In this document: positions 1 to 27,137 of the stretch, one piece after another | Position numbering within the stretch: the stretch's first letter is position 1 | Layout of the letters: every line of letters starts with the position of its first letter | Source: Lepidonotus clava | Taxonomy: Eukaryota; Annelida; Polychaeta; Phyllodocida; Polynoidae | Assembly (NCBI GenBank): GCA_936440205.1 | Contig: OW387140.1 | Location: forward strand, 32,361,659 to 32,425,658 | Direction: 5' to 3' | DNA: 64,000 nucleotides | Translations under genes and position numbers: made by a program | The notes under the pieces: generated by a model | Told to the model about the DNA's origin: nothing | Seen by the model: the letters and a program-made list of their open reading frames with translations, nothing else | The model's database searches: none

Positions 1-222
1 CCATAACTATAATATTATGGTGTTGTATTCCCTAGTAACCACTTATACAATTGAGTATTTTTATAGCAAGCTGTCATTTAAGGATCATTTATATGATAGG
101 GGTTGATGCCTAAAATGGCAGGGTGACATGGTCATTTCTTAAATTCGACATGGGGCATGAGGCCTAGGGACATGCGACAACAGGTAAAAAGAAGTAGCGA
201 TAGGGTACAGGGTTATTAGTTA

Positions 223-274
223 AATTTGACATGGGACACGAGTATTGTCCCATACTCGCGTCCCATGTCAAATT
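223..274. repeat. Short hairpin
   Basis: AATTTGACATGGGAC and GTCCCATGTCAAATT are inverted, with arms of 23 bases, one mismatch and a six-base loop. TTTGACATGGG recurs at about 308, suggesting a repeat family. Confidence 0.6.
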
Positions 275-1465
275 GTTACAAAATGTGACATAGCCATTTC
301 TAAAATTTGACATGGGTTACTGGGATCCCCAGTCTACACTCCCGTTTGTGTTATCCAAATAAGCTAAACTCTCAGCACCAAACTCAAACAATAATAATAT
401 TATGTCCTGGTTTCTGATAGTTGGTTGCTTAGCAACAGGCTTTTGCTAAGCAAAAACAATAGTAACTTTACTACTTGATATAAAATAAGTGTGGGTTGCT
501 AGGCAACCAGTTTCAATGAATTAAACCTGAATCATTGATTTCATACTACTTTACCCCCCCATTCTTCATTGTATATGGTTTAGAAACCTTTTAAACCGTT
601 AGAAACCTCACTAAAAAGCTTATTTGGGGATTCTCATACTTATTGTGGTGATGCTGTACAAACTAATGTTGCCATGGCAATTTTGCTTTATCAGGATTTC
701 AATCTCTCTCAAATCTTTATTGCATAATGTGCCTCAATGTATCATCACTGAGGATATAACGTTTCATGACGTTTCTTCAAACAACATTTTCACAATAGCA
801 CTTGTCGAAACATGAATGAAATACTATAGAAAAGCCTTCAGAAATCTTAACAGGAACTACAATTTAGATAAATTAATGGTTAGGTACATGCTGGGAAATC
901 TATTCATAATGGCCATTCCTAGTGGGAAGCTAAGCATAATCTTATTTCCTCATTTGAAACTATTATCCTATTTAAATGTTGTTTTGACTGATGACATCAG
1001 AATTTCAAGATATATTTACATTCTGAGAAGAGAATGGATGTGATTTATGTTTGATATCTAGACATATTTTTGGTAGTTAATATAATTTTCCAATGAACAT
1101 CAGTGAAATATTCAAGAATTTGGTTGACATGGTAACTAAAAAGCAAACATTTTTTATTTCCCTCCCCCCTTGATATTGGGGGTCGAAAGACCTAGGGTCA
1201 AAAGATCTGAAGGCAAACGTCCTCTGGGGCAAAAGATCCAAGTGGGGGGGGGGGGGGGGGGGAGGAGACAAATGTCTGGTCTGGGGAGTGGGGGAGCAAA
1301 AATCGTGTCACTGATCTAATCCATGCTCAGTGCCTCTTCTGGACCACTTGTGCTTTAAATCATACTTTTAGATTTTAATCCAACATTCTGCTGTTATTGT
1401 GAAAACTTCGTGAATTATTGATCTTTTGTTAAAAATGCACAAATCCTTAACACTCATGAGTAACA

Positions 1466-1550
1466 GCAAAACTTTTTTTTATTTGATTTCAACTGGGTGA
1501 TACAATTTGGCCAATGGCCATTTTTCGTTGTAACCCAGCATGAGCATCTA
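1466..1550 (-). repeat. Dispersed repeat, possible LINE 3' end
   Basis: It shares CATTTTTCGTTG and its surroundings with 26456-26545. On the minus strand both end in AATAAA followed by A-rich sequence, as a non-LTR retrotransposon 3' end would. Confidence 0.4.
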
Positions 1551-2223
1551 ACTGTGTACCCAAAGTCATGCTGGCAGTAATACATTGTCAACCAAGAAAA
1601 AATTCATACATTACTGTACAATGGAAAATTAGATTTACAAGATTGTCAAATAGTTATTACACAACTAAATATGAATTTCACTAAGTGGTTGAAAATTATA
1701 GATTCAAAGATATAATACACATATCAAACAATACTATATAAAAGTAATGGACTACTCAACATCAATTAAGACCCTAGGTTGTATCATCATAATTATGATG
1801 TATAGCACATTGTAATTGTCATGAAGACTGAATATCCAGCAGATCGGACCCTTGGGAACACAACATTTATAAACTATACCACAATGAGCACTGGGTCAAG
1901 AGCTGGTCCTTTACCTGGAAAAGGTGCACGAGGCACAAGGACACTCCCATGACATCAGCATAACAAAATCACCCCCACCACCTAACCTTTGATCTGCTAT
2001 GTGAACAACTCCCCTCAACACAATGAGTCACCGCTACCCAGCTACCGATACAGTTCAGAATTGGTGATCTAACCAGAAGATAACAACGCGTTGTCGAGAT
2101 GTGTAATGAAACCATGATTTATCCCATCACTATGTCTTTTCCCCCTGCTAGTAATGCTTTTTTTCTAAACGGTGACGTATATGTTTTCTAAAAACCTAAT
2201 GAGTTTCATTATTCTTCTAAGTT

Positions 2224-2597
2224 AAGGGGGGTACCAATTTAGCGACTACACTAAATTCTGGTCGTTTCAACCAGTTCTGGTTGCTTAATTCTCAGTGGCG
2301 GATCCAGGTTTTTGTAAGGGGGGGGGGGGGGCGATATTGAAATTTTCTTCTTCTTAATTACCTTTTGGACAATTTTGCATTAAAAAATGTAAAATTGGTC
2401 CCAAAAAAAAGGGGGGGGCCCCTCTAAATCCGCCACTGATTCTGGTCAGAAATGACAAGAAATGGTCAAAACCAACAAGAAATGGTGTTCCCATTGAGTG
2501 ATTTGACTAGTTTTGGTTGTTTCGACCAGGATCAAGCAACCTGAACTGGTAGAGACAACCAGAATTTAGTTTAGTCGCGCAGTGGGTACCCCCCTTT
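2224..2597. mobile_element. MITE with AAGGGGGGTACC ends
   Basis: The ends are inverted over about 40 bases, including GACTA-ACTAAATTCTGGT. It is split by the MITE at 2293-2438. Confidence 0.75.
2293..2438. mobile_element. MITE with CAGTGGCGGATCCAG-type ends, nested
   Basis: It begins CAGTGGCGGATCCAGG and ends AAATCCGCCACTG, with ATTCT on both sides (2288-2292 and 2439-2443) as a target duplication. Poly-G and poly-A runs fill it. Confidence 0.8.
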
Positions 2598-3717
2598 TAT
2601 AATGTATAACAGTGTACGCGAGGGAAATACCAGATACACTTGACCTTGTGATAGTAAAATAAATAATATGGAAAAACTATAGATCTATGGTAATAGGTTA
2701 TCAAACAATTTTTTTTCAAGAAAAGGTATGCTAAATCGTTTGCATTGTGCAAATGATATAATCGAAATGGTATAATTGATTTAGGACTTCAGCTTCCGTT
2801 GGCCTGTAATTACTAACAGGATCAGGAAAAAGAACTGAACAGCCACAGATAAATATTGCTATAGAGATGTGGGACGTTCAAATGAATATATAAAAGATCT
2901 TTTAGGTGTTCTTTGATCTCTTTTCCAAGTAGCCTAATATGTGGTACACATCAAAAAGAAGATTTGTTATACCATAAAAGTAAAGCTGATGTAGACCGTC
3001 AATGGAATCAACCTAACACATAAATTCAACGTCAAATGCGGTACATATCAACCTTCAGAGCACTTATATCTGTAAAATGCCTTCATATAGTCAACCTTAA
3101 TAAAGAATTAAATTTTCCATTTTATTGTCCAACAAGATTGTCCAGTGATTTTAAAGTCAACTTTAAGTACTCTTGCCACATTTGCATCTCAATTGCACAT
3201 CTGAAATCATCCAAAAGTAGGCCAATAATCTTTTTGGTGATGTTTGTACTGATCAAGCAAGGCGTCGGAACCACTGTAGAATAACATTACTGAGACATGC
3301 AGATATGGTTGGTCAAGACCAAACCAAATGTTACTACAACGTTCTTATTTGACTTTATTTGAGACCAAACATAAACAGACTTTCACAGAATTACCTAAAT
3401 AACATTACATCAAAATAAGATCACAAGAACTATGAATGTAACATTACCGTGTTTGGTTACCATGAAGTTAGTGGGACCAATCAAAAGAACAACCAATAAA
3501 TTCGTGGCTTTGCATATATAAACCTAACTGATTCGACATAATCTGGAATTCCTTCTGATGAATTTTATTCTTTGAGACCTCATTATACAAAAATACTAAT
3601 AGATCTTCCAAAAAATGCTTGAACAACACAGACAAATATGTTATGTATACTTGTGTGTCTGGAAGCAAAAACACATTTCATGTATTTATAATTGGCCTGT
3701 TTTGATAATTGTCAAGT

Positions 3718-4212
3718 AGGTCTGCAGAGCAAGAAAGGGCTGGTTTTGTTTTTCAGATCTATCTTGAGTTCTACTTTACAAAGACTTGTAGTCTAGTATA
3801 TTTTTATTTATTAATCACATATGTTTACTGGTGGGGGAGTACATGATTGATGACTTTTTGAATTTTATAAACATATTTTGCTTGTCATTTGTGGCCATTT
3901 ATCATCTAAATGTATTTCATATATTTTCCCCTTTCTTCCCATTATTTATTATATTCATTAGCAATGTCATATGGGAGGATGCTCATATTTTGAAAACTTG
4001 TGCCGTCTTTGTCAGATTCTACTCCCATTTCTATATAAAAATACTTGTGCCTGACAAACAATTTTGGTATTGAATGATAGAAAAAAATATACTGAATCTA
4101 AATATACCACTTTTATTTTTATCATAACATTATTAGCAGTGCTACATTTTTAAGACAGGGAGAAGGACCAGATATTTCAAGTTTTTCAGTCCTTTCTTGC
4201 CCTGCAGACCTT
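3718..4212. mobile_element. Possible MITE
   Basis: GGTCTGCAGAGCAAGAAAGG near 3718 is inverted near the right end (CCTTTCTTGCCCTGCAGACC). The inside is AT-rich. An 80-codon frame at 3831-4073 has no recognisable motif. Confidence 0.45.
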
Positions 4213-4863
4213 ATAGTCTCTTTTTGTTCTTGGTATGGTGAAGTTTATTAGATTCTTGTATGTGCAAGACTGTAATGATGATGAGAGTCGAGTGTAGAAA
4301 TAAATCAAAGTCAAAAAAGACATTTATGATCAATCAATTATTATTGCAAATTAGTCATGATACTTCCTCATTACCTTGTCTCAAGCCCACATAATCATGA
4401 AGATGGCCAGGTTTTGACATGAATCATTTCACAGACTGGACAGAAAGAGATCTGGAGGGGTCTCATACGTCTCACTGATAATGTCTTATTATGGTGCAGA
4501 GACCTATAGCATCTTATTTCCTAATCAATGTTACACACCAGATTTCATGCTATCTGCGGGGTCATAATGTGTTAAATAAGGTATCTGAGGCACCAAGGCC
4601 TACCTGCAAGCCAATCTTGTTATACCAATACACTTACACCCATATTTGCCTACATGGCACGTGTTAAAAAGGCATTGATTGAGCATATAATTATAAGACG
4701 TTACAGGACACCTGGTTGAAAACACAAGTGCTAACCACAAACAATTAATTTCTAATTTCTAATCAAACACTAAATTTCTGAACACACTGCACAGGACCAC
4801 ATCCCTGTCAGAGTGCTTTTGTCAACCAGTTTACCAGTCACCAGCCAATCACAAGCTTGAAAT

Positions 4864-5155
4864 CTAAAGACCCATTCCCACTAGGCGACGGGTGACTAGG
4901 ACAATCGTTGTCGTCGTCGCCGAGTGACTGGAATATCAGACAAGTTTGATTATTTGCTGACGATTTTCCTGACAATTTTCTTGGCGATTCTGTTGGCCGT
5001 CGCCGGGTGCCAAGAATGCACACCATACCCATGGAGAATCACCCAGCGATTGTGATCGCCCGGCGATTGTGATCGCCTGGCGATTGTGCAGGGAATTTGA
5101 TGGCAGTTCCGTCGCCAGGTGATGGTAAAATCGCCCAGTGGGTATGGGCCTTTAG
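4864..5155. mobile_element. MITE with CTAAAG-CCCAT ends
   Basis: The left end CTAAAGACCCATTCCCACT pairs with AGTGGGTATGGGCCTTTAG on the right. The inside has repeated GGCGATTGTGATCGCC pieces. Confidence 0.75.
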
Positions 5156-7740
5156 TTACACAATAATAAGTCACAATAATAGGCTACTTATAGAACCATG
5201 AGTCACATAGTACCAAACAGGTAAGGAAAGGAAGTTTGAGAACTTACCTGGTCACTTGTGGTCCCATTCCCACACAGAACACGCCACATCAGGTTAGCAC
5301 CCCATAAATGTATCCATTTGTATGAACTACGGATGCCTATTTTGAGAGTTTGAATTGAATTGAATTGAGAATTCTGAAAAAAAATCTATGCAGTATAACC
5401 TAATCCAACTGTTCTGCTTTCCTAAATCTAGCCAAGGTGAGTCACCAGCACTTTACAACAATCATTGAGTATGTGATATGCAGTGGCAACATCCTTATCC
5501 TTCCTCTGTGAAATAATGTTATAAACACATTATGAACAGAGACCCGGAACAATTCAATTATGTTTGACCTGCCAGCGAAAGTTTGTCGCCCTTTCCTTTT
5601 TCTTTCAAGTGAAGGCCATTTATTAATTGCAAATTGAAGATAAACAGAGCATAATCAGAGAGGTGGGTATGTGCTGCCCAGGTAAAACGAACAAGATGGT
5701 GGAGTATTGGGGGAATTGGTTCACACTAACACTGAGAACTATGTGGCAGCAAAACCTCTCTCTTAATCTGACATTCAATGTGTATCACTAGAAAGGAGAC
5801 ATTTATAGTTAGACATAATAATATTATATTCTAAATGATAAATGTTTACATGATATTATCATGTAAACATTTATCATTTAGAATAAACCTTGCCCTATGT
5901 TATTCATTTAAAGTATAACTGTTTATGAGGGTCTGAGAAAGGAGCATCGCGCACCTACGTTCCGGGGAAATCGCGATCGGAAACGTTGGGGCTCTTCACT
6001 ATGGCTATCTATGGAGGAAAACCAGTAATTTCGCTCTAACTTTTGAAATTTTGCTTCAATCTTCAAGCAGTAAGCGAGAAAAAGTTTCGTTTTGTTCCCA
6101 GGAATCCCAAACAAGTCTCGAAATTCTCAGAGGAAGCCTAGTTATTTTGCAATCCTTGGGGAATCCCTCTTACACACTCTCCAGGCGGACCTTTCGCCAC
6201 TACAATTCAATGCATCGTATCAAACATCTGCTCGGAGCTATCCCCCTCATTTCCCGTCGCTCTCCTCACTACGCGATGTGCAAATAGAAGGGAATTCCCC
6301 CGAAACCTTCAGACCCGCATTTTCCGTATATATGTTCAGAATTCATACATCAAGTATGCCCAATTTATTGGAGGGGAAATAGTTATCAACAGGATGATAG
6401 ATTCCTGCCTACACTCCACCTCAGAAGCTTTGCCTGGCCACCATGATTCGGAAGTTCTCTGCCTTACAATAATATCAAATAACCATTAGGCAATTAATTG
6501 GTAATGGTTATACATCATCGAAAGATAACGTTACTTTCGCACCAGATTAAACCCTGATTAGGCGAAGCGTTGTCAAAACAGAAATACATCATCTGATCAT
6601 TGAGACTCTATAGAGAATGTTGTTGTAATGTTTTTAATAAATGAAATGAGGTTGAGGAAAAGAACTAAACAGAGCACCCTCTGTGGCAGCCAGGCTGAGG
6701 CTTCACATCGCCCACCAGGCAGTGTTATAATATTATAATTATAATGTACTTCGAGGCATTAACCTATTAAAATTCATACAATTTCTAATAATGGGCCTTT
6801 TATCTAGGGAATTTATGATGGTCCCCATTTTCTAAATGTGGCCAAATATATAGTAATTTTCAAATTAATGTTCGATGGATAGGAACATCAGACAAGTAGT
6901 TGTCATGGCAACCTAAATGCCAACTTCTGTGTTTATCCCAAATCTTCGTAAGCTGCAAAATGATTAAATTGCTTGTGCCATGTGTCTGTCTTGTATCTTT
7001 TATTGATTATGTATGTCCAATCTGACCTTCGTCACTTTTAAATTCGCTAATCAAGACTTTTTTTATAAGAATAAAGAATCTTTTCTACACAATTACCAAG
7101 GCCTAGATCAACATGCCAAAGAAACTCAATATTTGTCTTGCATGTAGTTTATTACGAAAAGTTCAGACATGCAAACTATCATTTTGTACAGACATGTAAA
7201 CTATCATTTTTTCATTGAGTCATAATCTACAAGAGTAAATAAATTGCATATTTACAGTGTAAGGCTAGACACTTATAATAGTATATATGCACATTACCAT
7301 GTACACGCCATTGGACCGTTGGAACTGTAATTATTTCAAAAGGAGGATGACAAAAACGCCATATCAAATAAATAGCAATAATTCATTTCAGAAATTAACA
7401 TTAAACACATCCAGTGATAACAGATCATCACATTCTCTTCAAGTTCATCTTAGTATTACGAATTGTACAATACATTATCCAATATGGAATAAACATCATC
7501 ATGGTATGGTAACTCATCTGGGATAATTGCACATATCATGCTCTTAAAATTAGCACGCTCCATGCCCAATTCGCCCACCCCATGCTCAATTCACCCACCC
7601 AATCCCTTTTCCCTATTTCCTTCAACACCTTGCTCATGGATCAAGATTATATAAAACCTGCATTTGTCCCAACATTAAGACACATGAAATAATGAAATTC
7701 AAAAATAATATTCTACCCAGTGCTCTATAAAAATACCATT
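5156..7740. other. Spacer, no gene supported
   Basis: Apart from the inverted repeat at 5829-5883, I see no exon. Frames of 78 and 96 codons at 6051-6382 overlap in different frames and have no motif or splice context. Confidence 0.5.
5829..5883. repeat. Perfect 27-base inverted repeat
   Basis: Arms of 27 bases around a single central base, starting TTCTAAATGATAAATG. It is an AT-rich cruciform candidate. Confidence 0.85.
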
Positions 7741-7751
7741 CACACATTTTT

Positions 7752-7757
7752 TTTATT
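7752..7757 (-). terminator. Poly(A) signal of the piwi gene
   Basis: TTTATT on the plus strand is AATAAA on the minus strand, about 70 bases past the piwi stop codon. It is the nearest canonical signal downstream of the stop and would give a short 3' UTR. Confidence 0.5.
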
Positions 7758-7826
7758 TCGACCAATTCTAACAGTTAGTTCTTCCATGGTACAAAGATTT
7801 ACCCCCCCCCCGCCTTCCATAATACC

Positions 7827-21662
<13,836 letters not shown>

Positions 21663-21720
21663 CTGTCTAAATTGAATTTGATTAAAATATATTTACTTCA
21701 AGTGGTAACTATTAACTTAA

Positions 21721-22093
21721 AGGGAGCCAAAAGCAATGTTGGGTCAAAATAATTATTTTGCAAATTCTGGTAACTATTGAAATAGATTCTATGGCTATAC
21801 CATAGGCCTGTGGTAAAATATGAACTGTAAATACAGACTTAAACTACATCAAAACACACAAAAACTCGTCCCTGATCAATTTTGGTGACCCACCAAAATT
21901 GGTTGGTTTACAAACATTGCTGTCTTCATGCAGAAATAGCATTAGTTTTATGGAATTCAAGTTAAGTTAAAGTTAGTTATCATGATTTATACTGTACCAA
22001 TGGCTAAGGTTAGACTCTTAGAACATATTTTCATAGTTATTTGAGTTTGTAAAATTTTGTCATATTTTGACATGACATTGGTTTTGGCTCCCT
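21721..22093. mobile_element. piggyBac-like MITE with TTAA target sites
   Basis: It begins AGGGAGCCAAAA, ends TTTTGGCTCCCT, and has TTAA on both sides (21717-21720 and 22094-22097). It lies just upstream of the piwi start codon. Confidence 0.8.
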
Positions 22094-22097
22094 TTAA

Positions 22098-22329
22098 GGG
22101 CGTTTCGCACTGGTCATAATTCTAAGATTGTATTTTTAATAAAGATATTTGGACTTTTTCAAGGTTGTATTTCTGACTTATGATCGTAAGTTCCATCGTT
22201 TTCCTAAATAAATTAAGTAAATTCACATTGTTAACCATAGATTTAAGACTACTGACTTTTAAAACATCCTATCTTAAACATTGAGATGTGAGAAACGTTT
22301 TTACAATAGTCCTAGTGCGAAACTCGCCC
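22098..22329. mobile_element. MITE with GGGCG-TTTCGCACT ends
   Basis: GGGCGTTTCGCACTGG on the left pairs with CCTAGTGCGAAACTCGCCC on the right. It directly abuts the piggyBac-like MITE. Confidence 0.7.
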
Positions 22330-22580
22330 AACACTTTACCATACACTCGTCGAAGACCAACTTAATTCTACGCATTTAGATTATTGTCCTAAGAATTGTC
22401 AGTTGCGCCTAATATGGAGATTATTAATATTGTGAATTGGTCACCGTCATAGGGGTTGAACGTATACATGCATAATTGTGATCCCTCCCCTTTCACGTAA
22501 TTCCTCATTCTTTGTTCTGCATCTGGGTTTGTATTTTACATCTAATACCCATCTAATACATATATATATATATATATATA

Positions 22581-22908
22581 TCAGGGCTTGACAAATGGGG
22601 TGTCCGGACGCCCGGGACAACCAGAAAAAGGTGCTGGGCAACCAGATGGAAGGGGCTACACCAAAAATATTTTGAGCTTTTCCACTTAAAAAGTTCAATG
22701 AATAGGTTCATACCAGTACACATAGATTACTGATTATATTGTGTGTAGATCTACATTATCTCTTTTTTCCCGTTTTTTTTTTGGTAAAAGAGTCACGTTA
22801 TGTAAAAGATATTAAATCCTGGGCTACCACAAAGTGCCACCGGACAACCATACATGAGATCATGGTTGCCCGATGGGCAACTAGGAGAAAAAAACGATTT
22901 GTCAAGCC

Positions 22909-22912
<4 letters not shown>
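22581..22912. mobile_element. MITE inside a TA microsatellite
   Basis: The ends TCAGGGCTTGACAAAT and ATTTGTCAAGCCCTGA are perfect inverted repeats. (TA)n lies on both sides, about 22559-22580 and 22913-22942, as for an insertion into TA repeats. Confidence 0.85.
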
Positions 22913-22942
<30 letters not shown>

Positions 22943-22943
<1 letters not shown>

Positions 22944-24800
22944 CATTTATATTGTAATTATAACCATGTTCGTTGTTTTACTATTATCATTCTTGAGCCA
23001 TTCTCTGTCAAAGACCCATAACACTTCCTTCATAACGCATTGAGCTAGGGGGCCGTCCATAAATGACACCATGCCATTTCTTACCATCTCGACCCCCTGC
23101 AGCCCCCCTCCCCATTTGTCATGTTTTTATTGCAGGATGGGGATTTATAGAGCCCCCTCCCTCGGGCGCGTGACGTCATTCCTGGAAAACCCCTAACCTC
23201 AGTACAGTTTCATTCCTAGTGGGCCCTGTTTTGACACGTGTCTTTTCCCAGGAAGGGCTTAACAGATTACTCTCTAGAAATAGTCAGTGTTACATAACTA
23301 GATAACAGATAAACACTTGTCCCTATACATAAACCAACAAATAGATTAGATGTGCACAAGCTACGTCGTACGAAGACAAACCCTACTCTAAAATGGACCC
23401 TTATTATGGGGATATTCATGAGATTATGGGTCTGATCCCCCCATCACCTCTGTATCCCTTTATCCCTTTATCAGTTATTGTATACGAGCAATAGCAACTA
23501 TATAAGTACATGTATGTATCAGTAAGAACACACTAAACCTCTTATTCATAAATGATCTATATTTCTCTATGTCAATTGTCTGATCTTACCTTAGCTTCCT
23601 ATAATCATTTTATTCCATCAGCTATGTATCTTGTTAGGGGAATACCTAAATTTGCAAATTATATAATTGTTCGACATAAAATAACCCCCATGGACCTAAT
23701 TAAGGCTAATGTTTTGATTGCATAATCTTCAATCATGGCCGTGTATACAATTTGTACCTGTGTCACACAGGGAAGTACTTAGTTCATTCTGACCTTTATT
23801 TACACCTAGATCCCTTACATAATGTCACTTTGGGAAACACTGGGTCTGACTCGACAGACTAGCAAGTACACGTTTGCATGTCAATACATGTTGTGTAATA
23901 ACACAGGACAATTGTCCCAAAAAAATGCGCCCCTCCCCTCTAAATCCGTCCCAGCTGAGCCTGTAGTTTAAATTCTACACACAAATTGATTCCCAACGCA
24001 CTGGGTCTCCCCTCTCTGTGACCACCTGTTTCATCTATTGACTATTCCTTTTAGAAATACTATAGAAATATGGAACAAACGTCCATGTTTTCAGACTGAA
24101 GGTCTATTTCTCACTTAACAATTATTTTCATATTGACACTAATACACGATTGTGTTTATGGTAAGTATATAGTATTCGAGATTGAGGCCATTATACATAA
24201 AACTGATAAAACGTAATTGCTTGGTCACATGATATGAGCTGTAGTACCTTGCCGGATAACATGGTTTTAGGGGCATAACCATTGGTGTGTAACAGTTGCA
24301 GTGTTTCCGAGAACCAGGGGAAATTCTTCGTTGTGCAATGTGTCAGTTTCGATCCTGCAATGTTTTGGTTTCGAAACCAAAGCTGACGAAATGGTGAAAG
24401 ATTATACAGATCTTGTTATGTCTTGGTCCTATACATCGTCAGTTCATTTAAACAAATGAGATAGTCACCGACACATAACAAATCACAAATCAACTGCCTT
24501 CTCCCAAAACATCCACGTAAAAAAAAAAACTGTTGGTAAAATGAGATTTTGGAAGATAAACGTAATCCATATCTGAAGTTGTACATGATATCATTCGACA
24601 TAGCATGTGCAGATACCGTAGCTCTCCAGCTTATCACAACCAGACAACTCTATTGTCTCTAACCATTACCACATATCATAGCTCACGGTGACACCTTAGT
24701 CCTGTTATGTCCTTGTGTACATGCCCATAGCCTATATATGCATATCGTCGATATGTGCCCCAATGATAAAGGATACTCATACATATTATTATATGAGTTT
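22943..24800. other. Spacer between MITEs and the piwi upstream region
   Basis: AT-rich, no exon seen. Near 23052 a GGGGCCGTCCATAAATGACA piece and GCGCGTGACGTCATTCC look like the two ends of a small repeat. Confidence 0.5.
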
Positions 24801-24818
24801 AAGTCAAGACTGACTAAC

Positions 24819-24960
24819 CTGTTTTTGTTCTTTTTGCTGCAGTTAGTAGGTAAAGACGTCCGTCCGTTGTGTCGGTTTCTCTCTGACTCACAGACTCAGT
24901 GGTGAGCAGCCACCACCGGACATTGCCGGATAACCCTCGACGGACGCCACTGCGCACTCC
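24819..24960 (-). promoter_or_regulatory. Possible 5' UTR exon and promoter region of the piwi gene
   Basis: The piwi start codon at 21662 is preceded directly by ACAG, so the first exon should be noncoding and lie upstream. On the minus strand a donor AACAG/GTTAGT ends at 24819. The 140 bases before it are richer in GC and CpG than their surroundings, as in a promoter-proximal exon. No TATA box or start site could be fixed, so the upper limit is a guess. Transcript data would settle it. Confidence 0.35.
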
Positions 24961-25022
24961 GACACATGGGGCTCTCGACTGGGGATCCTTTTGTTGCTAG
25001 TTAATTTCAGTAAATGTGACCT

Positions 25023-25612
25023 ACCATGGGGAAAGGATGCCCCAGGCGGGAATTAAACATTTAAGAGCATTGAATAAGCATTCAAATGATACCAAGAATG
25101 TCAATTATTAAAGAAGTTACAGGCCATAGAACATATGAACGTCAATGTTCCTCAGAACGACAATAAGATGAATTCTTCAGTATTTACTGAGATATTCAAT
25201 AACAAAACATAATTCTTGAAAAACATAAATTGCTATTAATAAAATACTAATGTGATCATAACTATTGATCTAAAAATGGTATTGTTTATCTGTTTGAAGC
25301 TGGAATATTTTCAAGTTATATTTTCCAACATGATGTTGCAGGTTTTTAAAGGAATTATAACAATTATTGTCTTCATGGCAACCAAATCCCTATTGTTTGG
25401 AAAATTTCGGGAATAAAGCATTCCATTGACAAATCAAATAAGGATGTTTTGGAATGAAATAGAATGTTTTGAATAGGTTAGCTGAATTGTAAACAAAAAG
25501 TTAGATTAAGACACTTTTAAAACTATTAATTTTTTTCATGCTCATTATCTCCTTAAATATTATTCCAAGGGCATAGGACAAATCCCCCCTGGAACATCCT
25601 TTCCCTGTGTTG
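25023..25612. mobile_element. MITE family A, uninterrupted copy
   Basis: Left end GGGGAAAGGATGCCCCAGG and right end CCTGGAACATCCTTTCCC are inverted. It is paralogous to 53350-56745, which carries a large insertion. Confidence 0.75.
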
Positions 25613-27130
25613 ATTTTATTTTATAAAAAGCCATGTTCCCTACGACGAATTGAAGGAAATTTGTATTGTTCCATTTAGACAAGTGGTCTTTTTACCAATA
25701 GGGGACCATGTTGAAACATTTTGTGTTGAAACAGTAAGGCATTATTGCCTTCTTGCTTATAGACCTTGTGCATACGTGGTCAAATGAATCACTTTTTGGC
25801 GATCACCATGTGCTCATTACAACCACGTGGTGATCAGAAAAATCTAGAATATTTGTTATAGATAATAAAAATGAAAGATTTTGACTTCATTAGAAATATT
25901 ACATGAATTTAGCATAAAATGATATATTATGATTTAGATGTTTTAGAATTATCAATATCAATGAATTTAGAGTGATCACCAATATGGCGTCCATGCCCTA
26001 TCAGACCATGGTGACGTCATCTGCACGTCTTTATGCACCTTTAGTATATATAGATCTAGCTTATTTTTTTTAGAGAGGTAACCTAAACAACGAATGTGAA
26101 TTATGCATGTATTTGTTGTAGTCTGATAATAGGCATTGAATAGTCATGTTCATCAAAATCTTAACCCCTTCCCTGCTAGATAAAAATGTTTTTTTAAGTC
26201 CATTAAAATGTAAAGGTATGCCACTTGAGTCTGTGCCATTTACCTCAAGGAAACGAAGAATGGAGCTTATCTATGTATCATAATATTCAGACATATCGTA
26301 GATGGACATAATTTTCCAATGAGTGAAAATGAGATATTTGGAAATTTTGATTCCATGGTAATCAAAGAACCAATATTTGCTATTTTTTCCCATTTCCCCG
26401 CATTGTTTGCCAATTAATTGCCTTTTCTTTTTTTAGAATACACTGTAAAGATATTTTTTTTAGATGTTTTATTTACACTGGGAGTTACAATTTGCCAGAA
26501 TAGGCAATTTTTCGTTGTTCCCCAATCTCACATGTAGATATGGGGATATGTATAAGTAATAACCACGAGGTAATAGTACAGGTACAGGTGGACTTACATA
26601 AATAGATAAAATAAATGAAATTAATTTTAGATTGCAAAATTTGCCAATAGTTAGAATGGAAAAGAATGTTACAGGTTTTAGTGAAAATTCTATGCATCAA
26701 TGGGTTCTACTCCCTCAAACATCACAAAAAGGGTAAATATATGACATAGTCCTATGTGTTGTAGTTAGACTTAGATTAGCAGATTAGATATATTAGATTA
26801 TGAAAGAGCTAATATCTAGAATAGAATTACACTCCTAGTCTAGAAGCTGTACTTATTATGGACGTCTGATATTCCATGTGAAAATGTTGGCAGTCCCTAT
26901 AGAATTCATACAGATTACCTGGGTATTCTTACTAGGTATATGGAATACCTATATCATAATTATTTAGAGTTAAGAGTGCCCCGTTGTGTAGTTAGTTTCA
27001 ATACGCCTCAAGTGCAAATATCTTGTCCTTTGGAATTGATTGTTAACAGCATTTCCCCCCAGGATTGAAAGTTATTTAATGAGCAAGGTAGATGTTTCTA
27101 TAGTATTCCTATTTAAATTCCGGAATTCCG
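25613..27130. other. Spacer with repeat fragments
   Basis: It contains the LINE-like fragment at 26456 and a stretch near 26965-27076 that resembles 30795-30890. No gene is seen. Confidence 0.5.
26456..26545 (-). repeat. Dispersed repeat, second copy of the 1466-1550 family
   Basis: It aligns with 1466-1550 over GGGAGTTACAATTTGCC and CAATTTTTCGTTGT. Sequence about 150 bases to the left (TAATTTTCCAATGA) also resembles the stretch near 1085, so a longer repeat may be shared. Confidence 0.4.
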
Positions 27131-27137
27131 GACCCAT

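Noticed and set aside
5829-5883. Perfect inverted repeat as a microRNA precursor or tRNA
   Set aside because: The loop is a single base and the stem is perfect and AT-rich; no tRNA box sequences.
6051-6382. Overlapping frames of 78 and 96 codons
   Set aside because: No motif, no splice sites in phase, and the two frames conflict.
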